Source: Comamonadaceae bacterium (lineage in GTDB: Bacteria > Pseudomonadota > Gammaproteobacteria > Burkholderiales > Burkholderiaceae_C). Taken from it: 64,000 bases of DNA. The notes under the pieces are model-generated. The model was not told where the DNA came from. It saw nothing but the letters and a program-made list of their open reading frames with translations, and did not search any database. Below are positions 1 to 10,912 of the stretch, piece by piece. The stretch is taken from assembly GCA_013297875.1 (NCBI GenBank), contig JAAFIW010000001.1:310001-374000 (forward strand). Direction: 5' to 3'. Position 1 is the stretch's first letter, and the number at the start of each line of letters is the position of its first letter. Both the position numbers and the translations under genes were made by a program.

Positions 1-290
1 ACGCCCAATTTGGACGCCAGCTCTTTCTTAAGCAACTCAATGTCTTCGCCCTTTTTACCGATCACAACACCGGGGCGTGCCGAGAAAATCGTGATGCGGG
101 CGTTCTTGGCCGGACGCTCAATCAGCACACGGGAAACCGCAGCATTCTTGAGTTTGACTTTCAGGTACTCGCGTACCTTGATGTCTTCTGCCAGCATGCC
201 GGCAAAGTCTTTGTTGCTGGCATACCAGCGGCTTGACCAGTTGCGGCTCACCGACAGGCGAAAGCCGGTGGGGTGGATTTTTTGTCCCAT
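1..290 (-). CDS. rpsC: 30S ribosomal protein S3 (N-terminal part)
   Basis: Small-subunit ribosomal protein that lines the mRNA entry channel. Only the first 96 residues lie in the window; the gene runs off the left edge. The start [13 protein letters not shown] is the family's usual N-terminus, and the KH-domain GxxG loop appears as VIGKKGEDI near residues 76-84. It follows rplV by 17 bases in the usual S10 operon order, so it is expected to be co-transcribed with it. Confidence 0.97.
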   Translation of the reverse strand, partial: MGQKIHPTGFRLSVSRNWSSRWYASNKDFAGMLAEDIKVREYLKVKLKNAAVSRVLIERPAKNARITIFSARPGVVIGKKGEDIELLKKELASKLG

Positions 291-307
291 ATTTGTTCCA
301 GGCCCTG

Positions 308-637
308 TTAGTTGCCAACCGTCACGTACACATGGCACGTGGGCTTGCTGATACGGTTGCCGCGGCCTTTAGCGCGCGCGGTGAATCGCTTGAGCGTGGT
401 GCCCTGCTCAACATAAATGGTCTTGACCTTCAGCTCATCAATGTCGGCACCATCGTTGTGCTCGGCATTTGCAATGGCGGACTCCAGAACTTTCTTGACA
501 ATTCCCGCTGCTTTTTTCTGCGTGAATGTCAGGATATTCAAAGCCTGGTCAACTCTTTTGCCGCGAATCAGATCGGCAACCAAACGGCCTTTGTCGACCG
601 ATAGGCGGACGCCCCTGAGGACTGCACGTGTTTCCAT
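308..637 (-). CDS. rplV: 50S ribosomal protein L22
   Basis: Large-subunit protein whose beta-hairpin lines the peptide exit tunnel. The 109 residues match the usual length of about 110. The N-terminal [18 protein letters not shown] block and the C-terminal [15 protein letters not shown] hairpin region are recognisable. The hairpin residues touched by macrolides show no obvious insertion or deletion. It lies between rpsS and rpsC in the conserved S10 operon order. Confidence 0.97.
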   Translation of the reverse strand: METRAVLRGVRLSVDKGRLVADLIRGKRVDQALNILTFTQKKAAGIVKKVLESAIANAEHNDGADIDELKVKTIYVEQGTTLKRFTARAKGRGNRISKPTCHVYVTVGN

Positions 638-647
638 GGTCTTTTCC

Positions 648-926
648 TTACTTCTTCACGACTTTTTTGTCGGCTGGATGACCCTTGAAGGTGCGCGTCA
701 GAGCAAATTCGCCCAACTTGTGGCCCACCATCTGGTCAGTGATGTAGACCGGCACATGCTGCTTGCCGTTGTGCACGGCAATTGTCAAACCAATGAACTC
801 TGGCAGCACCATAGAACGGCGCGACCATGTCTTGATTGGTTTTTTGTCTTTGGTTGTGACGGCCCTGTCTGCCTTGACTACCAGGTGGTGGTCAACAAAC
901 GGACCCTTTTTGAGAGAGCGAGTCAT
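648..926 (-). CDS. rpsS: 30S ribosomal protein S19
   Basis: Small-subunit head protein, 92 residues, full length. The start [15 protein letters not shown] and the internal [20 protein letters not shown] block are diagnostic. It sits between rplB and rplV with short spacers (10 bases each side), consistent with one polycistronic message. Confidence 0.98.
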   Translation of the reverse strand: MTRSLKKGPFVDHHLVVKADRAVTTKDKKPIKTWSRRSMVLPEFIGLTIAVHNGKQHVPVYITDQMVGHKLGEFALTRTFKGHPADKKVVKK

Positions 927-936
927 TGCTTACACC

Positions 937-1761
937 TTATTTTTTGCGACGCGACACGATCATCACTTGTGTACGCTTGTTGTTGCGGGTGCGGTAGCCT
1001 TTGGTGAGATTGCCCCACGGGTCTACAGCGTGACGGCCTTCGCCGGTCCGGCCTTCGCCGCCACCGTGTGGGTGGTCGATAGGATTCATCGCAACACCAC
1101 GAACGGTTGGGCGAATACCCATCCAGCGCTTCACACCAGCCTTGCCCAACTGGCGCAGACTGTGTTCTTCATTGGCAACCTCGCCAATCGTGGCACGGCA
1201 TTCGATGTGAATCTTGCGAACTTCACCAGAGCGCATGCGCACCTGAGCGTAGGTACCTTCGCGAGCCAGCAGCGTGGCCGAGGTACCCGCTGAACGCGCA
1301 ATCTGGGCACCTTTTCCGATTTGCAATTCGATGCAATGGATGGTCGAACCCACCGGGATGTTGCGAATAGGCAAGGTGTTACCGGCGCGGATCGGCGCTT
1401 CGGCACCGCTGAGCAAAGTGCTGCCAACTTCCAGGCCACGCGGCGCAATGATGTAGCGACGCTCGCCGTCGGCGTAGCAGACCAGCGCAATGTGCGCGGT
1501 ACGGTTGGGGTCGTATTCGATACGCTCAACCTTGGCCGGGATGCCATCCTTGTTGCGTACAAAGTCCACGACGCGGTAGTGATGTTTGTGTCCACCGCCT
1601 TTGTGGCGGGTGGTGACATGACCATTGTTGTTGCGGCCAGCTTTTTGAAACTGCGGCTCCAGCAAGGGTGCGTAGGGATCGCCTTTGTGCAGGTGATCAC
1701 GCGTGACCTTGACCACGGCACGTTGGCCGGGCGAGGTCGGTTTCATCTTGATGACTGCCAT
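937..1761 (-). CDS. rplB: 50S ribosomal protein L2
   Basis: Core large-subunit protein needed for subunit joining and peptidyl transfer. The 274 residues are full length. The C-terminal segment [19 protein letters not shown] contains the conserved histidine of the family, and the N-terminal [17 protein letters not shown] is typical. It is separated from rplW by 2 bases, suggesting translational coupling. Confidence 0.98.
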   Translation of the reverse strand: MAVIKMKPTSPGQRAVVKVTRDHLHKGDPYAPLLEPQFQKAGRNNNGHVTTRHKGGGHKHHYRVVDFVRNKDGIPAKVERIEYDPNRTAHIALVCYADGERRYIIAPRGLEVGSTLLSGAEAPIRAGNTLPIRNIPVGSTIHCIELQIGKGAQIARSAGTSATLLAREGTYAQVRMRSGEVRKIHIECRATIGEVANEEHSLRQLGKAGVKRWMGIRPTVRGVAMNPIDHPHGGGEGRTGEGRHAVDPWGNLTKGYRTRNNKRTQVMIVSRRKK

Positions 1762-1763
1762 GA

Positions 1764-2084
1764 TTAAGCGGCCTCCCCAGACAGATTCAGTTCTTGACCC
1801 GGTTTCAGCATCACATAGGCTTTGCGCACGTTGTCACGACGGCCGATAGATTTGCCAAAGCGCTTGGTTTTGCCTTTGGTGTTCACGACGGAAACACCCT
1901 TGACCTCAACCTTGAACATCAACTCCACCGCAGCTTTGATCTCCGGCTTGGTGGCGCTTTGCAGCACTTTGAAAGTCACGGTATTGGTTTTATCCGCAAC
2001 CATCGTGGCTTTTTCGGACACGATAGGTGCAATCAAAACCTGCATCAGACGACCTTCGTCGAATGGTTTCACGGATGCGCTCAT
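1764..2084 (-). CDS. rplW: 50S ribosomal protein L23
   Basis: Ribosomal protein at the exit of the nascent-chain tunnel; it docks trigger factor and SRP in known bacteria. The 106 residues include the [13 protein letters not shown] block and the [20 protein letters not shown] nucleic-acid-binding loop. The start ATG overlaps the rplD stop by four bases (ATGA). Residues 1-14 precede the usual MQVLIAP start, so the true start could instead be Met14; the four-base overlap favours the longer form. Confidence 0.95.
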   Translation of the reverse strand: MSASVKPFDEGRLMQVLIAPIVSEKATMVADKTNTVTFKVLQSATKPEIKAAVELMFKVEVKGVSVVNTKGKTKRFGKSIGRRDNVRKAYVMLKPGQELNLSGEAA

Positions 2085-2701
2085 GCGAACATCTCCTTGA
2101 GCTTGTCGATGGCACCTTTGGTGACCAGCACTTTTTTGTAGTGAACCAGAGACACCGGGTCGGCGTAACGGGGCTCTACGACCAGAACATTCACCAAGTT
2201 GCGCGATGCCAAGTAAAGGTTTTCATCAACCTCCTCGGCAATCACCAACACCGACTGCAGGTTCATGGCCTTGAATTTGGCAGCCAGTGGCTTGGTCTTG
2301 GGTGAATCTACCGTAAGCGAATCCAGTACTGCCAGACGGCCTTCACGGGCCAACTGGGAGAAGATGGATGCCATACCGGCGCGATACATTTTCTTGTTGA
2401 TTTTCTGGCTGAAATTCTCGTCTGGCATGTTCGGGAAAATCCGACCGCCTCCACGCCACAGGGGCGAAGACGTCATACCCGCACGTGCGCGACCCGTACC
2501 CTTTTGTTTAAAAGGCTTTTTGGTCGAGTGGTGAACCTGTTCGCGATCTTTCTGAGCGCGCGTTCCCTGACGGGCATTTGCCTGATAAGCTACCACGATT
2601 TGATGAATCAGGTCTTCGTTGTAGGCCCGGCCAAAAACAGTTTCTGGCGCATCAAACTTTGCAGATGCTTGACCTTGGTCGTTCAAGAGCTCTAGTTGCA
2701 T
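2081..2701 (-). CDS. rplD: 50S ribosomal protein L4
   Basis: Large-subunit protein that in E. coli also represses the S10 operon; whether that control exists here is unknown. The 206 residues include the basic loop [21 protein letters not shown] near residues 65-85, which reaches the exit tunnel. Its ATG shares one base with the rplC stop (TAATG) and its stop overlaps the rplW start, so the three genes are tightly coupled. Confidence 0.97.
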   Translation of the reverse strand: MQLELLNDQGQASAKFDAPETVFGRAYNEDLIHQIVVAYQANARQGTRAQKDREQVHHSTKKPFKQKGTGRARAGMTSSPLWRGGGRIFPNMPDENFSQKINKKMYRAGMASIFSQLAREGRLAVLDSLTVDSPKTKPLAAKFKAMNLQSVLVIAEEVDENLYLASRNLVNVLVVEPRYADPVSLVHYKKVLVTKGAIDKLKEMFA

Positions 2702-3384
2702 TACTTGGCTCCTTTCGCATCAACCACAGGCCTGACCTTGATGGCGGGTCGCACCGTTACAAATCCACCCTTGGACCCAGGGATTGCGCCTTTGATGAGC
2801 AACAACTGGCGAGCCTCGTCAATGCGAATGACGTCTAGGTTTTGTGTTGTGACGGTGTCTACGCCCAAGTGACCAGACATTTTTTTACCCGGGAAAACGC
2901 GACCAGGATCTTGCGCCATCGAAATCGAGCCAGGCACGTTATGTGAGCGGCTATTACCGTGCGATGCGCGCTGGGATTTGAAATGGTGGCGCTTGATCGT
3001 GCCGGTGAATCCCTTGCCGATGGTTGTGCCCTGCACATCCACCTTTTGCCCAACAGCAAAAATGTCGGAGGCAGGTACCGTGGAGCCCGCAGCGTACTTG
3101 GCAGCGACGTCAGCCGCAACCCGGAATTCCTGAATGATTTCACCTGCTTCGACACCTGCTTTTGCAAGGTGGCCGGCAGCTGGCTTGGTGACGCGGGACG
3201 CTTTACGCGAACCAAAGGTGACCTGCAAGGACACGTAGCCGTCAGTTTCCTGGGTTTTGACCTGGGTGACGCGGTTGCTGGATACATCCACCACCGTGAC
3301 GGGCACTGCGTCCCCGTCATCGGTGAACAGACGCATCATGCCCACCTTGCGACCCAGCAACCCTAAGCGATTGCTAAGACTCAT
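2701..3384 (-). CDS. rplC: 50S ribosomal protein L3
   Basis: Ribosomal protein close to the peptidyl-transferase centre. I place the start at [16 protein letters not shown] (position 3384) because a GGAG ribosome-binding site lies 7 bases upstream and homologues begin there. A longer in-frame reading to 3429 adds 15 residues without support. The internal segment [20 protein letters not shown] and the [18 protein letters not shown] loop, the region methylated by PrmB in E. coli, are present. It may have its own promoter at 3486-3514. Confidence 0.96.
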   Translation of the reverse strand: MSLSNRLGLLGRKVGMMRLFTDDGDAVPVTVVDVSSNRVTQVKTQETDGYVSLQVTFGSRKASRVTKPAAGHLAKAGVEAGEIIQEFRVAADVAAKYAAGSTVPASDIFAVGQKVDVQGTTIGKGFTGTIKRHHFKSQRASHGNSRSHNVPGSISMAQDPGRVFPGKKMSGHLGVDTVTTQNLDVIRIDEARQLLLIKGAIPGSKGGFVTVRPAIKVRPVVDAKGAK

Positions 3385-3459
3385 TGTTTTCTCCAAAACT
3401 TCCGCCGCTGTCACTTCAATTGGCGACAACGTTTGAACTGCGAAAGAAGGTTGATAAAT

Positions 3460-3479
3460 CTTCGCTTGGAAAAGCGAAG
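3460..3479 (-). promoter_or_regulatory. Stem-loop in the rplC leader
   Basis: A perfect 8-bp stem with a four-base loop (CTTCGCTT-GGAA-AAGCGAAG) lies in the roughly 100-base untranslated stretch before rplC. No T-run follows it, so it is not a simple terminator. It could be a regulatory or RNA-stabilising structure. Confidence 0.55.
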
Positions 3480-3485
3480 CCTCAA

Positions 3486-3514
3486 ATTATAACGCGGACT
3501 TTGCCGTCAGGCAA
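3486..3514 (-). promoter_or_regulatory. Candidate sigma-70 promoter for rplC onward
   Basis: On the minus strand TTGCCT (3514-3509) is followed after exactly 17 bases by a perfect TATAAT (3491-3486). It would start a transcript of about 95 leader bases before rplC. Its -35 and spacer coincide with the stem at 3491-3523, so promoter and hairpin overlap. Confidence 0.5.
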
Positions 3515-3523
3515 GTCCGCGTT
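3491..3523 (-). other. Strong stem-loop after rpsJ
   Basis: An inverted repeat pairs AACGCGGACT with AGTCCGCGTT and continues TGCC/GGCA across a GTCA loop, with one bulged base. It lies 21 bases after the rpsJ stop. On the minus strand it is followed by ATAATTT rather than a clear T-run, so termination would be weak at best. Confidence 0.5.
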
Positions 3524-3543
3524 TGAATCACTTGCGTTGTTGC

Positions 3544-3861
3544 TTACTGCAGTTTGATTTCAACATCGACGCCCGCAGGCAAATCCAGCTTCATCAAAGC
3601 ATCAACGGTTTTGTCTGTCGGATCGACGATGTCCATCAGGCGTTGGTGCGTGCGAATTTCGAGCTGATCCCGGCTGGTTTTGTTGACGTGCGGGGAACGC
3701 AGAATGTCAAAACGCTTCATGCGTGTTGGCAAGGGCACGGGGCCTTTGACAATCGCGCCTGTACGCTTGGCTGTGTCGACAATTTCCGCGGCGGATTGGT
3801 CGATGAGTTTGTAGTCAAATGCCTTCAGGCGGATACGGATTTTTTGTTTGGTAGTTGCCAT
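3544..3861 (-). CDS. rpsJ: 30S ribosomal protein S10
   Basis: Small-subunit protein, also the NusE partner of NusB in antitermination. The 105 residues contain [17 protein letters not shown], the [22 protein letters not shown] loop and the C-terminal DVEIKLQ. It follows tuf by only 6 bases, so the S10 operon appears joined to the str operon, an arrangement common in betaproteobacteria. Confidence 0.97.
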   Translation of the reverse strand: MATTKQKIRIRLKAFDYKLIDQSAAEIVDTAKRTGAIVKGPVPLPTRMKRFDILRSPHVNKTSRDQLEIRTHQRLMDIVDPTDKTVDALMKLDLPAGVDVEIKLQ

Positions 3862-3867
3862 GGCTGT

Positions 3868-5058
3868 TTACTCCAAAATTTTGGCCACGACACCCGAGCC
3901 CACCGTCTTGCCACCTTCGCGGATCGCAAAGCGCAGGCCTTCTTGCATGGCAATCGGGTTGATCAGCTTGACGGTGATCGAGACGTTATCGCCCGGCATC
4001 ACCATTTCTTTGTCTTTTGGCAGCTCAATCGCACCGGTCACATCGGTGGTGCGGAAGTAGAACTGGGGACGGTAGTTGTTGAAAAACGGGGTGTGGCGGC
4101 CACCTTCGTCTTTGCTCAAGACGTAGATTTCGGCGGTGAAGTGGGTGTGGGGCTTGACGCTGCCGGGTTTGCACAGCACTTGGCCGCGCTGGACTTCTTC
4201 GCGCTTGGTGCCGCGCAGCAAGATGCCCACGTTGTCACCTGCCTGGCCTTGGTCCAGCAGTTTCCTGAACATTTCCACGCCGGTGCAGGTGGTCTTGACG
4301 GTGGGCACGATGCCGACGATTTCAATTTCTTCGCCGACTTTGACGATGCCGCGCTCCACGCGACCCGTCACCACGGTGCCGCGGCCGGAGATGGAGAAGA
4401 CGTCTTCCACGGGCATCAGGAAGGCGCCGTCGATGGCACGCTCTGGTGTGGGAAAGTAGCTGTCCATGGCGTCGGCCAGCTTCATGATGGCACCTTCGCC
4501 CAGGTCGCCTTTGTCGCCTTCCATGGCGAGTTTGGCGCTGCCGTGGATGATGGGGGTGGCGTCACCTGGGAAGTCGTACTTGTCCAGCAGCTCGCGCACT
4601 TCCATTTCAACGAGTTCCAGCAACTCGGCGTCGTCGACCATGTCGCATTTGTTCAAAAACACGATGATGTGGGGCACACCAACCTGGCGGGCCAGCAGGA
4701 TGTGTTCGCGGGTTTGGGGCATGGGGCCGTCAGCGGCGGAGCAGACCAGGATGGCTCCGTCCATTTGGGCGGCACCGGTGATCATGTTTTTCACATAGTC
4801 GGCGTGGCCTGGGCAGTCTACGTGGGCGTAGTGGCGGTTGGCGGTTTCGTATTCAACGTGGGCGGTGTTGATGGTGATGCCGCGCGCTTTTTCTTCGGGC
4901 GCTGCGTCAATCTGGTCGTAGGCCTTGGCTTCGCCGCCGAACTTGGCCGACAACACCGTGGTGATGGCCGCCGTCAGGGTGGTCTTGCCGTGGTCTACGT
5001 GTCCAATAGTGCCCACGTTCACGTGTGGCTTGGTACGCTCAAATTTTCCTTTTGCCAT
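3868..5058 (-). CDS. tuf: Translation elongation factor Tu
   Basis: GTPase that delivers aminoacyl-tRNA to the ribosome. The 396 residues carry all G-box motifs: GHVDHGKT (P-loop, near residues 18-25), [12 protein letters not shown] (G3), NKCDMVDD (G4) and GSAKLA (G5). Domains 2 and 3 are intact to the C-terminal VVAKILE. It lies between fusA and rpsJ. Many betaproteobacteria have a second near-identical tuf elsewhere; only one is in this window. Confidence 0.99.
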   Translation of the reverse strand: MAKGKFERTKPHVNVGTIGHVDHGKTTLTAAITTVLSAKFGGEAKAYDQIDAAPEEKARGITINTAHVEYETANRHYAHVDCPGHADYVKNMITGAAQMDGAILVCSAADGPMPQTREHILLARQVGVPHIIVFLNKCDMVDDAELLELVEMEVRELLDKYDFPGDATPIIHGSAKLAMEGDKGDLGEGAIMKLADAMDSYFPTPERAIDGAFLMPVEDVFSISGRGTVVTGRVERGIVKVGEEIEIVGIVPTVKTTCTGVEMFRKLLDQGQAGDNVGILLRGTKREEVQRGQVLCKPGSVKPHTHFTAEIYVLSKDEGGRHTPFFNNYRPQFYFRTTDVTGAIELPKDKEMVMPGDNVSITVKLINPIAMQEGLRFAIREGGKTVGSGVVAKILE

Positions 5059-5099
5059 TTCTCAATTCTCCAAAGAGCAGTGCCCGTGTACAGGTTTTA

Positions 5100-5159
5100 G
5101 GTCTGCATCACATCGCGAATCCTTGCGCACGGGCACGCAAGGGCGTGTGATCGCAGACC
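5100..5159 (-). other. Long two-part hairpin between fusA and tuf
   Basis: An outer stem pairs GGTCTGCATCACA (5100-5112) with TGTGATCGCAGACC (5146-5159), with one bulge. An inner perfect stem pairs CCTTGCG (5121-5127) with CGCAAGG (5136-5142). No T-run follows on the coding strand. It could be a processing or stability element within the str transcript. Confidence 0.5.
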
Positions 5160-5167
5160 AGTGAAAA

Positions 5168-7270
<2,103 letters not shown>

Positions 7271-7293
7271 AGTTAATCTCCGTGATAGGCCAC

Positions 7294-7326
7294 AGGCTCG
7301 CCACCCACAGCGGGTGGCACGAGCCT
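7294..7326 (-). other. Stem-loop between rpsG and fusA
   Basis: AGGCTCG-CCACCC pairs with GGGTGG-(CA)-CGAGCCT around the loop ACAGC. It sits in the 84-base gap of the str operon and is not followed by a T-run on the transcribed strand, so it is more likely a structural or regulatory element than a terminator. Confidence 0.45.
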
Positions 7327-7354
7327 TAAGCGACCTGATAGATGGGGGCTGTGT

Positions 7355-7828
7355 TTAGAAACGGAAGTGGCTGAACGCCTTGTTGGCTTCGGCCATGCGG
7401 TGCACCTCGTCACGCTTTTTCATGGCACCGCCGCGGCCTTCAGTCGCTTCCATCAGTTCGTTGGCCAGCCGGATGGCCATAGACTTTTCGCCACGCTTGC
7501 GGGCGGCTTCCTTGATCCAACGCATGGACAATGCCAGGCGACGCACGGGACGCACCTCAACTGGCACCTGGTAGTTGGCGCCACCGACGCGACGGGATTT
7601 GACTTCGACCATGGGCTTGACGTTGTTGATGGCCATGGTGAAGGCTTCAACCGGGTCTTTGCCGGGGTTTTTCTTTTCGATGAATTCCAGAGCGCCGTAA
7701 ATGATGCGCTCTGCAATCGCTTTTTTGCCACCTTCCATGATGACGTTCATGAATTTGGACAATTCGACATTGCCGAACTTGGGATCCGGCAGGATTTCAC
7801 GTTTAGGAACTTCGCGACGACGTGGCAT
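7355..7828 (-). CDS. rpsG: 30S ribosomal protein S7
   Basis: Primary binder of the 16S rRNA 3' domain and, in E. coli, repressor of the str operon. The 157 residues match the family: [20 protein letters not shown] start, the [19 protein letters not shown] segment and the C-terminal [18 protein letters not shown]. The 189-base gap to rpsL contains a small GAAAGC/GCTTTC hairpin (about 7982-7999), where S7 control acts in E. coli; whether it acts here is inference. Confidence 0.98.
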   Translation of the reverse strand: MPRRREVPKREILPDPKFGNVELSKFMNVIMEGGKKAIAERIIYGALEFIEKKNPGKDPVEAFTMAINNVKPMVEVKSRRVGGANYQVPVEVRPVRRLALSMRWIKEAARKRGEKSMAIRLANELMEATEGRGGAMKKRDEVHRMAEANKAFSHFRF

Positions 7829-8017
7829 TTTTTCACCTCTTGCTTCAGTTGGCAGCTGATTTCCCAGATGCCGCGAGAGCCATCAAGACCCTCACTTACT
7901 CGACCCACACAGACGATTCCGTGCTTCGGGTCACTTCGTTTGAGACCGTCTGCCAGGACGATTCAAACACCTATTTATGACAGAAAGCGCTGGGCTTTCA
8001 TGGTTAAAAAAGCTGCT

Positions 8018-8395
8018 TCAAGCCTTCTTGGGACGCTTGGCGCCGTATTTGGAGCGCGACTGCTTGCGGTCTTTCACGCCTTGTAAATCGAGCGATCCGC
8101 GCACGATGTGGTAACGCACACCGGGCAAATCCTTCACGCGGCCACCGCGCACCAACACCACCGAGTGCTCTTGCAGGTTGTGGCCTTCGCCGCCGATGTA
8201 GGAAATGACTTCAAAGCCGTTGGTCAAACGGACTTTGGCAACTTTACGAAGAGCCGAGTTTGGCTTTTTCGGCGTCGTGGTGTACACGCGGGTACACACA
8301 CCGCGACGCTGCGGTGAGTTTTGCATCGCAGGGCTTTTGGATTTGGTCTTTTCGACCTCCCGCCCCTGACGCACCAGTTGATTGATGGTTGGCAT
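8018..8395 (-). CDS. rpsL: 30S ribosomal protein S12
   Basis: Decoding-centre protein, 125 residues, full length, first gene of the str operon. [12 protein letters not shown] (around residue 43) and [13 protein letters not shown] (around residue 88) carry lysines at the positions where mutations give streptomycin resistance in other bacteria, so a drug-sensitive S12 is expected. A promoter with a G/C-rich discriminator lies about 95 bases upstream. Confidence 0.98.
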   Translation of the reverse strand: MPTINQLVRQGREVEKTKSKSPAMQNSPQRRGVCTRVYTTTPKKPNSALRKVAKVRLTNGFEVISYIGGEGHNLQEHSVVLVRGGRVKDLPGVRYHIVRGSLDLQGVKDRKQSRSKYGAKRPKKA

Positions 8396-8488
8396 GAATG
8401 ATTGTTCCTAAACGCTTTTTGCAGGTAGCACCAGCAAAGTGGACTACCCAATGAAGTTTCCCCGCCCCAATCGCGGGAAAAGCCCGCC

Positions 8489-8517
8489 AGTATAGCCTGG
8501 GTCGCGATCAGGCGCAA
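8489..8517 (-). promoter_or_regulatory. rpsL (str operon) promoter
   Basis: On the minus strand TTGCGC (8517-8512) is separated by 17 bases from TATACT (8494-8489). The sequence after the -10 box is GGCGGGC, a G/C-rich discriminator typical of promoters under stringent control. A short GCGGG/CCCGC hairpin follows in the leader. Confidence 0.6.
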
Positions 8518-8553
8518 ATGTTGGCCGACATACCGGCCCTTGGGGCTGTCAAA

Positions 8554-9777
8554 CTACCGGATCCAGAGGCGCACGGCATCCCAGGCTCGCCCAAGGGCGC
8601 TGGCCTGCTGCACGTCGTCCAGGGCCTGCAGCGGGATGTCGGGCAATGCCAGTTCGCCGACTTTCACTTTCAGCATTCCCACGGCCTGACCTTGCGTGAT
8701 CGGTGCCACCAGCGGGTCGGGTCGGCTGATCTGGGTGGTGATTTTGTTGGCACTGCCGGTGGGCACCGCCACGACGATGGCACGGGTCTGGCCCAGCCGC
8801 AGGCTGTTTTGCTTGCCCTTCCAGACCTGGGGCGTCGACACGGGCTGCCCGGCGTCAAACAGACGGACGGCTTCAAACGCGGTGTAGCCCCAGTTGAGCA
8901 GTTTTTGCGATTCGTTGGCCCTGGAAACTTCGCTGGACGCGCCCAGCACCACAGACAGCAAGCGGCGGCTGCCGGGGCCTGTCGGCGTATTGGCGGTGGC
9001 GGCCATCGCCAGCAGGTTGGGGAAGTTGCGCTGCGCCGTGGCAATCAGGCAATAGCCGGCCGCTTCGGTGTGACCGGTTTTCAGGCCGTCCACCGTGGCA
9101 TCGCGCAACAGCAGCAGATTGCGGTTGGTCTCGTTGCTCGCAGGTGTGCCTGGGTACCGGTATTTCTTGATCGCGTAGTACGGCGTGTACTCCGGAAAGT
9201 CTTTGATCAAGCGCACGGCCAGCACGCTCAGATCGCGCGCTGTGGTGGTGTGTCCCGGGGCGGTCAGACCTTCGGGATTTTTGTAGCTGGTTTTGCTCAA
9301 ACCCATGGCTTTGGCCTGCTCGTTCATGAGCTGTACAAAACGCTCCAGCGTGCCGCCCACGCCTTCAGCCAGCGCCACCGTGGCATCGTTGCCCGACTGC
9401 ACGATCATTCCCTTGATCAGGTCTTCAACCGGCACCTGCATTTTGGGATCAATAAACATGCGGGAGCCAGGCATGCGCCAGGCCAGTTCACTGACGGGCA
9501 GGCGTTGGTTCAGATCCAGTTTCTTGGCGCGCAAGGCATCAAACACCAGGTAAGCCGTCATCAGCTTGGTCAGCGACGCGGGCTCCACAGGTGTATCAAT
9601 ATCGCGCTCGGCCAACAGCTGATTGGCCGTCACGTCCATCAGCAAATAGCTGCGCGCAGCCACTTCCGGGGGAGCCGGTGCCGTCTGGGCCGTTGCTGCC
9701 AGGCCAAACATGGTCAGCCAGGGTGCCAGAACCCACAGGCGCAGGGATTTTTGCAAGGTTTGTATAAGTCTTTTCAT
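8554..9777 (-). CDS. dacC: D-alanyl-D-alanine carboxypeptidase (PBP5/6-like)
   Basis: Periplasmic low-molecular-weight penicillin-binding protein that trims the terminal D-Ala of peptidoglycan. From the Met at 9777 the protein has 407 residues: a signal peptide (about residues 1-30, ending AATAQTA), then SLTK (Ser68/Lys71), SGN (128-130) and KTG (233-235), the three active-site motifs. A C-terminal domain ends in an amphipathic stretch, RAWDAVRLWIR, as in membrane-anchored PBP5 relatives. An upstream in-frame extension to 9915 overlaps the next gene and lacks support. Which dac paralogue it is remains uncertain. Confidence 0.9.
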   Translation of the reverse strand: MKRLIQTLQKSLRLWVLAPWLTMFGLAATAQTAPAPPEVAARSYLLMDVTANQLLAERDIDTPVEPASLTKLMTAYLVFDALRAKKLDLNQRLPVSELAWRMPGSRMFIDPKMQVPVEDLIKGMIVQSGNDATVALAEGVGGTLERFVQLMNEQAKAMGLSKTSYKNPEGLTAPGHTTTARDLSVLAVRLIKDFPEYTPYYAIKKYRYPGTPASNETNRNLLLLRDATVDGLKTGHTEAAGYCLIATAQRNFPNLLAMAATANTPTGPGSRRLLSVVLGASSEVSRANESQKLLNWGYTAFEAVRLFDAGQPVSTPQVWKGKQNSLRLGQTRAIVVAVPTGSANKITTQISRPDPLVAPITQGQAVGMLKVKVGELALPDIPLQALDDVQQASALGRAWDAVRLWIR

Positions 9778-9803
9778 GGTCGCTCTAGAGGGGTTGCGGC
9801 AAC

Positions 9804-10427
9804 TCAGGCCGCTAGATGGCGAACCACCAAGCTTTTTAAAAGAGGCAATTGTCCGTGAAAGAAATGCCCGCCGCCGGGCACCACGGTAACCGGCAGTGTC
9901 TGTGGACGCGCCCAATCCAGCGCAGCCGACAGTGGAACGGTGTCGTCGTGCTCGCCGTGCACCACCACGGTCTGCTCGTGCAACCCGGCAGGCACAGCAG
10001 CCACCTGAAACCGCGACGCCGCCGTGCCCACCAGCACGATTTTTTCAATCTGCCGCGCGGTCCACAAAGTCTGCACCACATGGCTGGTCACGTGGGCACC
10101 AAACGAAAAGCCCGCCAGCGCCAGCGGCCCTGTGGCGGTTTGTTCGACCACCGCGAGCATGTCCGCCACCTCGCCGCGTCCTTCGTCGTATGCACCCTGG
10201 CTGGCCCCGACACCGCGAAAGTTAAAGCGCACAGCCGTCCAGCCCGCCTGCACAAAGGCACGCGCCAGGGTCTGCACCACCTTGTTGTCCATGGTGCCGC
10301 CAAAAAGCGGATGCGGGTGGGCAATCACAGCCACCCCACGCGAAGCCGACTCACCGGGCACATCGCGAACGGCTTGCAGGCTACCGACGGGGCCTTGTAA
10401 CTTCAGCGTCTGGCTTTGAGCGTTCAT
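9804..10427 (-). CDS. Alpha/beta hydrolase (COG2945-like)
   Basis: Predicted serine hydrolase of 207 residues with unknown substrate. The motif AHPHPLFGGTMDNKVV (about residues 36-51) and the nucleophile elbow GFSFG (Ser108) are typical of this small family. HGEHDDTVPL supplies the likely acid and PGGGHFFHG the histidine. It lies 26 bases upstream of the carboxypeptidase gene on the same strand and may share its transcript. Confidence 0.8.
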   Translation of the reverse strand: MNAQSQTLKLQGPVGSLQAVRDVPGESASRGVAVIAHPHPLFGGTMDNKVVQTLARAFVQAGWTAVRFNFRGVGASQGAYDEGRGEVADMLAVVEQTATGPLALAGFSFGAHVTSHVVQTLWTARQIEKIVLVGTAASRFQVAAVPAGLHEQTVVVHGEHDDTVPLSAALDWARPQTLPVTVVPGGGHFFHGQLPLLKSLVVRHLAA

Positions 10428-10449
10428 ACAATGAGATTGGGATACATTT

Positions 10450-10500
10450 TTGCTATTAAATATATAGCTGTTTGAGCAGGTTTTATATGGGCAGGTGGCT
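10450..10500 (+). repeat. 50-bp dispersed repeat, copy 1
   Basis: TGCTATTAAATATATAGC forms the first mini inverted repeat, followed by TGTTTGAGCA and ATGGGC. It lies between the alpha/beta hydrolase and the ferredoxin gene, antisense to both. Confidence 0.75.
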
Positions 10501-10529
10501 CAAACCACTCATATTTCTCCGGCGCGAAC

Positions 10530-10889
10530 TCACCGCCCGATGTGGGACGGCACCAGCAAACGCTGCACCACCTGGCCATTCTTCAAATGTGACTCGACGA
10601 TTTCGTCGATGTCGTGCGCATCGACATAGCTGTACCACACGGCTTCGGGGTAGACCACCGCCACCGGGCCTGCTGCGCACCGATCCAGGCAACCGGCTTT
10701 GTTGACCCGCACCTGGCAGGGGCCGGACAGTCCTGCAGCTTTGATTTGCTGCTTGCAGCGATCAAAGCCTTCCTGCGCGCGGTGTTGGGCGCAGCTGTCT
10801 TCGCCGCTGTGGCGCTCGTTCAGACAGAAAAAAATATGGCGCTCGTAGTACGAAGTGCCAGGCCGTTCGGAGGTGTTTGATTCAGACAT
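10530..10889 (-). CDS. (2Fe-2S) ferredoxin, thioredoxin-like fold
   Basis: Small electron carrier of 119 residues. Cysteines at 22 and 33 (FCLNERHSGEDSC) and at 67 and 71 (AGCLDRC) are spaced as in the thioredoxin-like 2Fe-2S ferredoxins; further cysteines lie at 45 and 58. The start at 10889 gives MSESNTSERPG and matches the family length. The redox partner is not evident; it follows the VanZ-like gene by about 25 bases. Confidence 0.85.
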   Translation of the reverse strand: MSESNTSERPGTSYYERHIFFCLNERHSGEDSCAQHRAQEGFDRCKQQIKAAGLSGPCQVRVNKAGCLDRCAAGPVAVVYPEAVWYSYVDAHDIDEIVESHLKNGQVVQRLLVPSHIGR

Positions 10890-10912
10890 GGTGCCGATTC
10901 TATGAATCGGGT

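Noticed and set aside
3523-5100. A 525-codon plus-strand open frame opposite tuf and rpsJ
   Set aside because: It is the antisense shadow of highly biased G/C-rich ribosomal-type genes; composition is rich in His, Gly and Asp and shows no domain.
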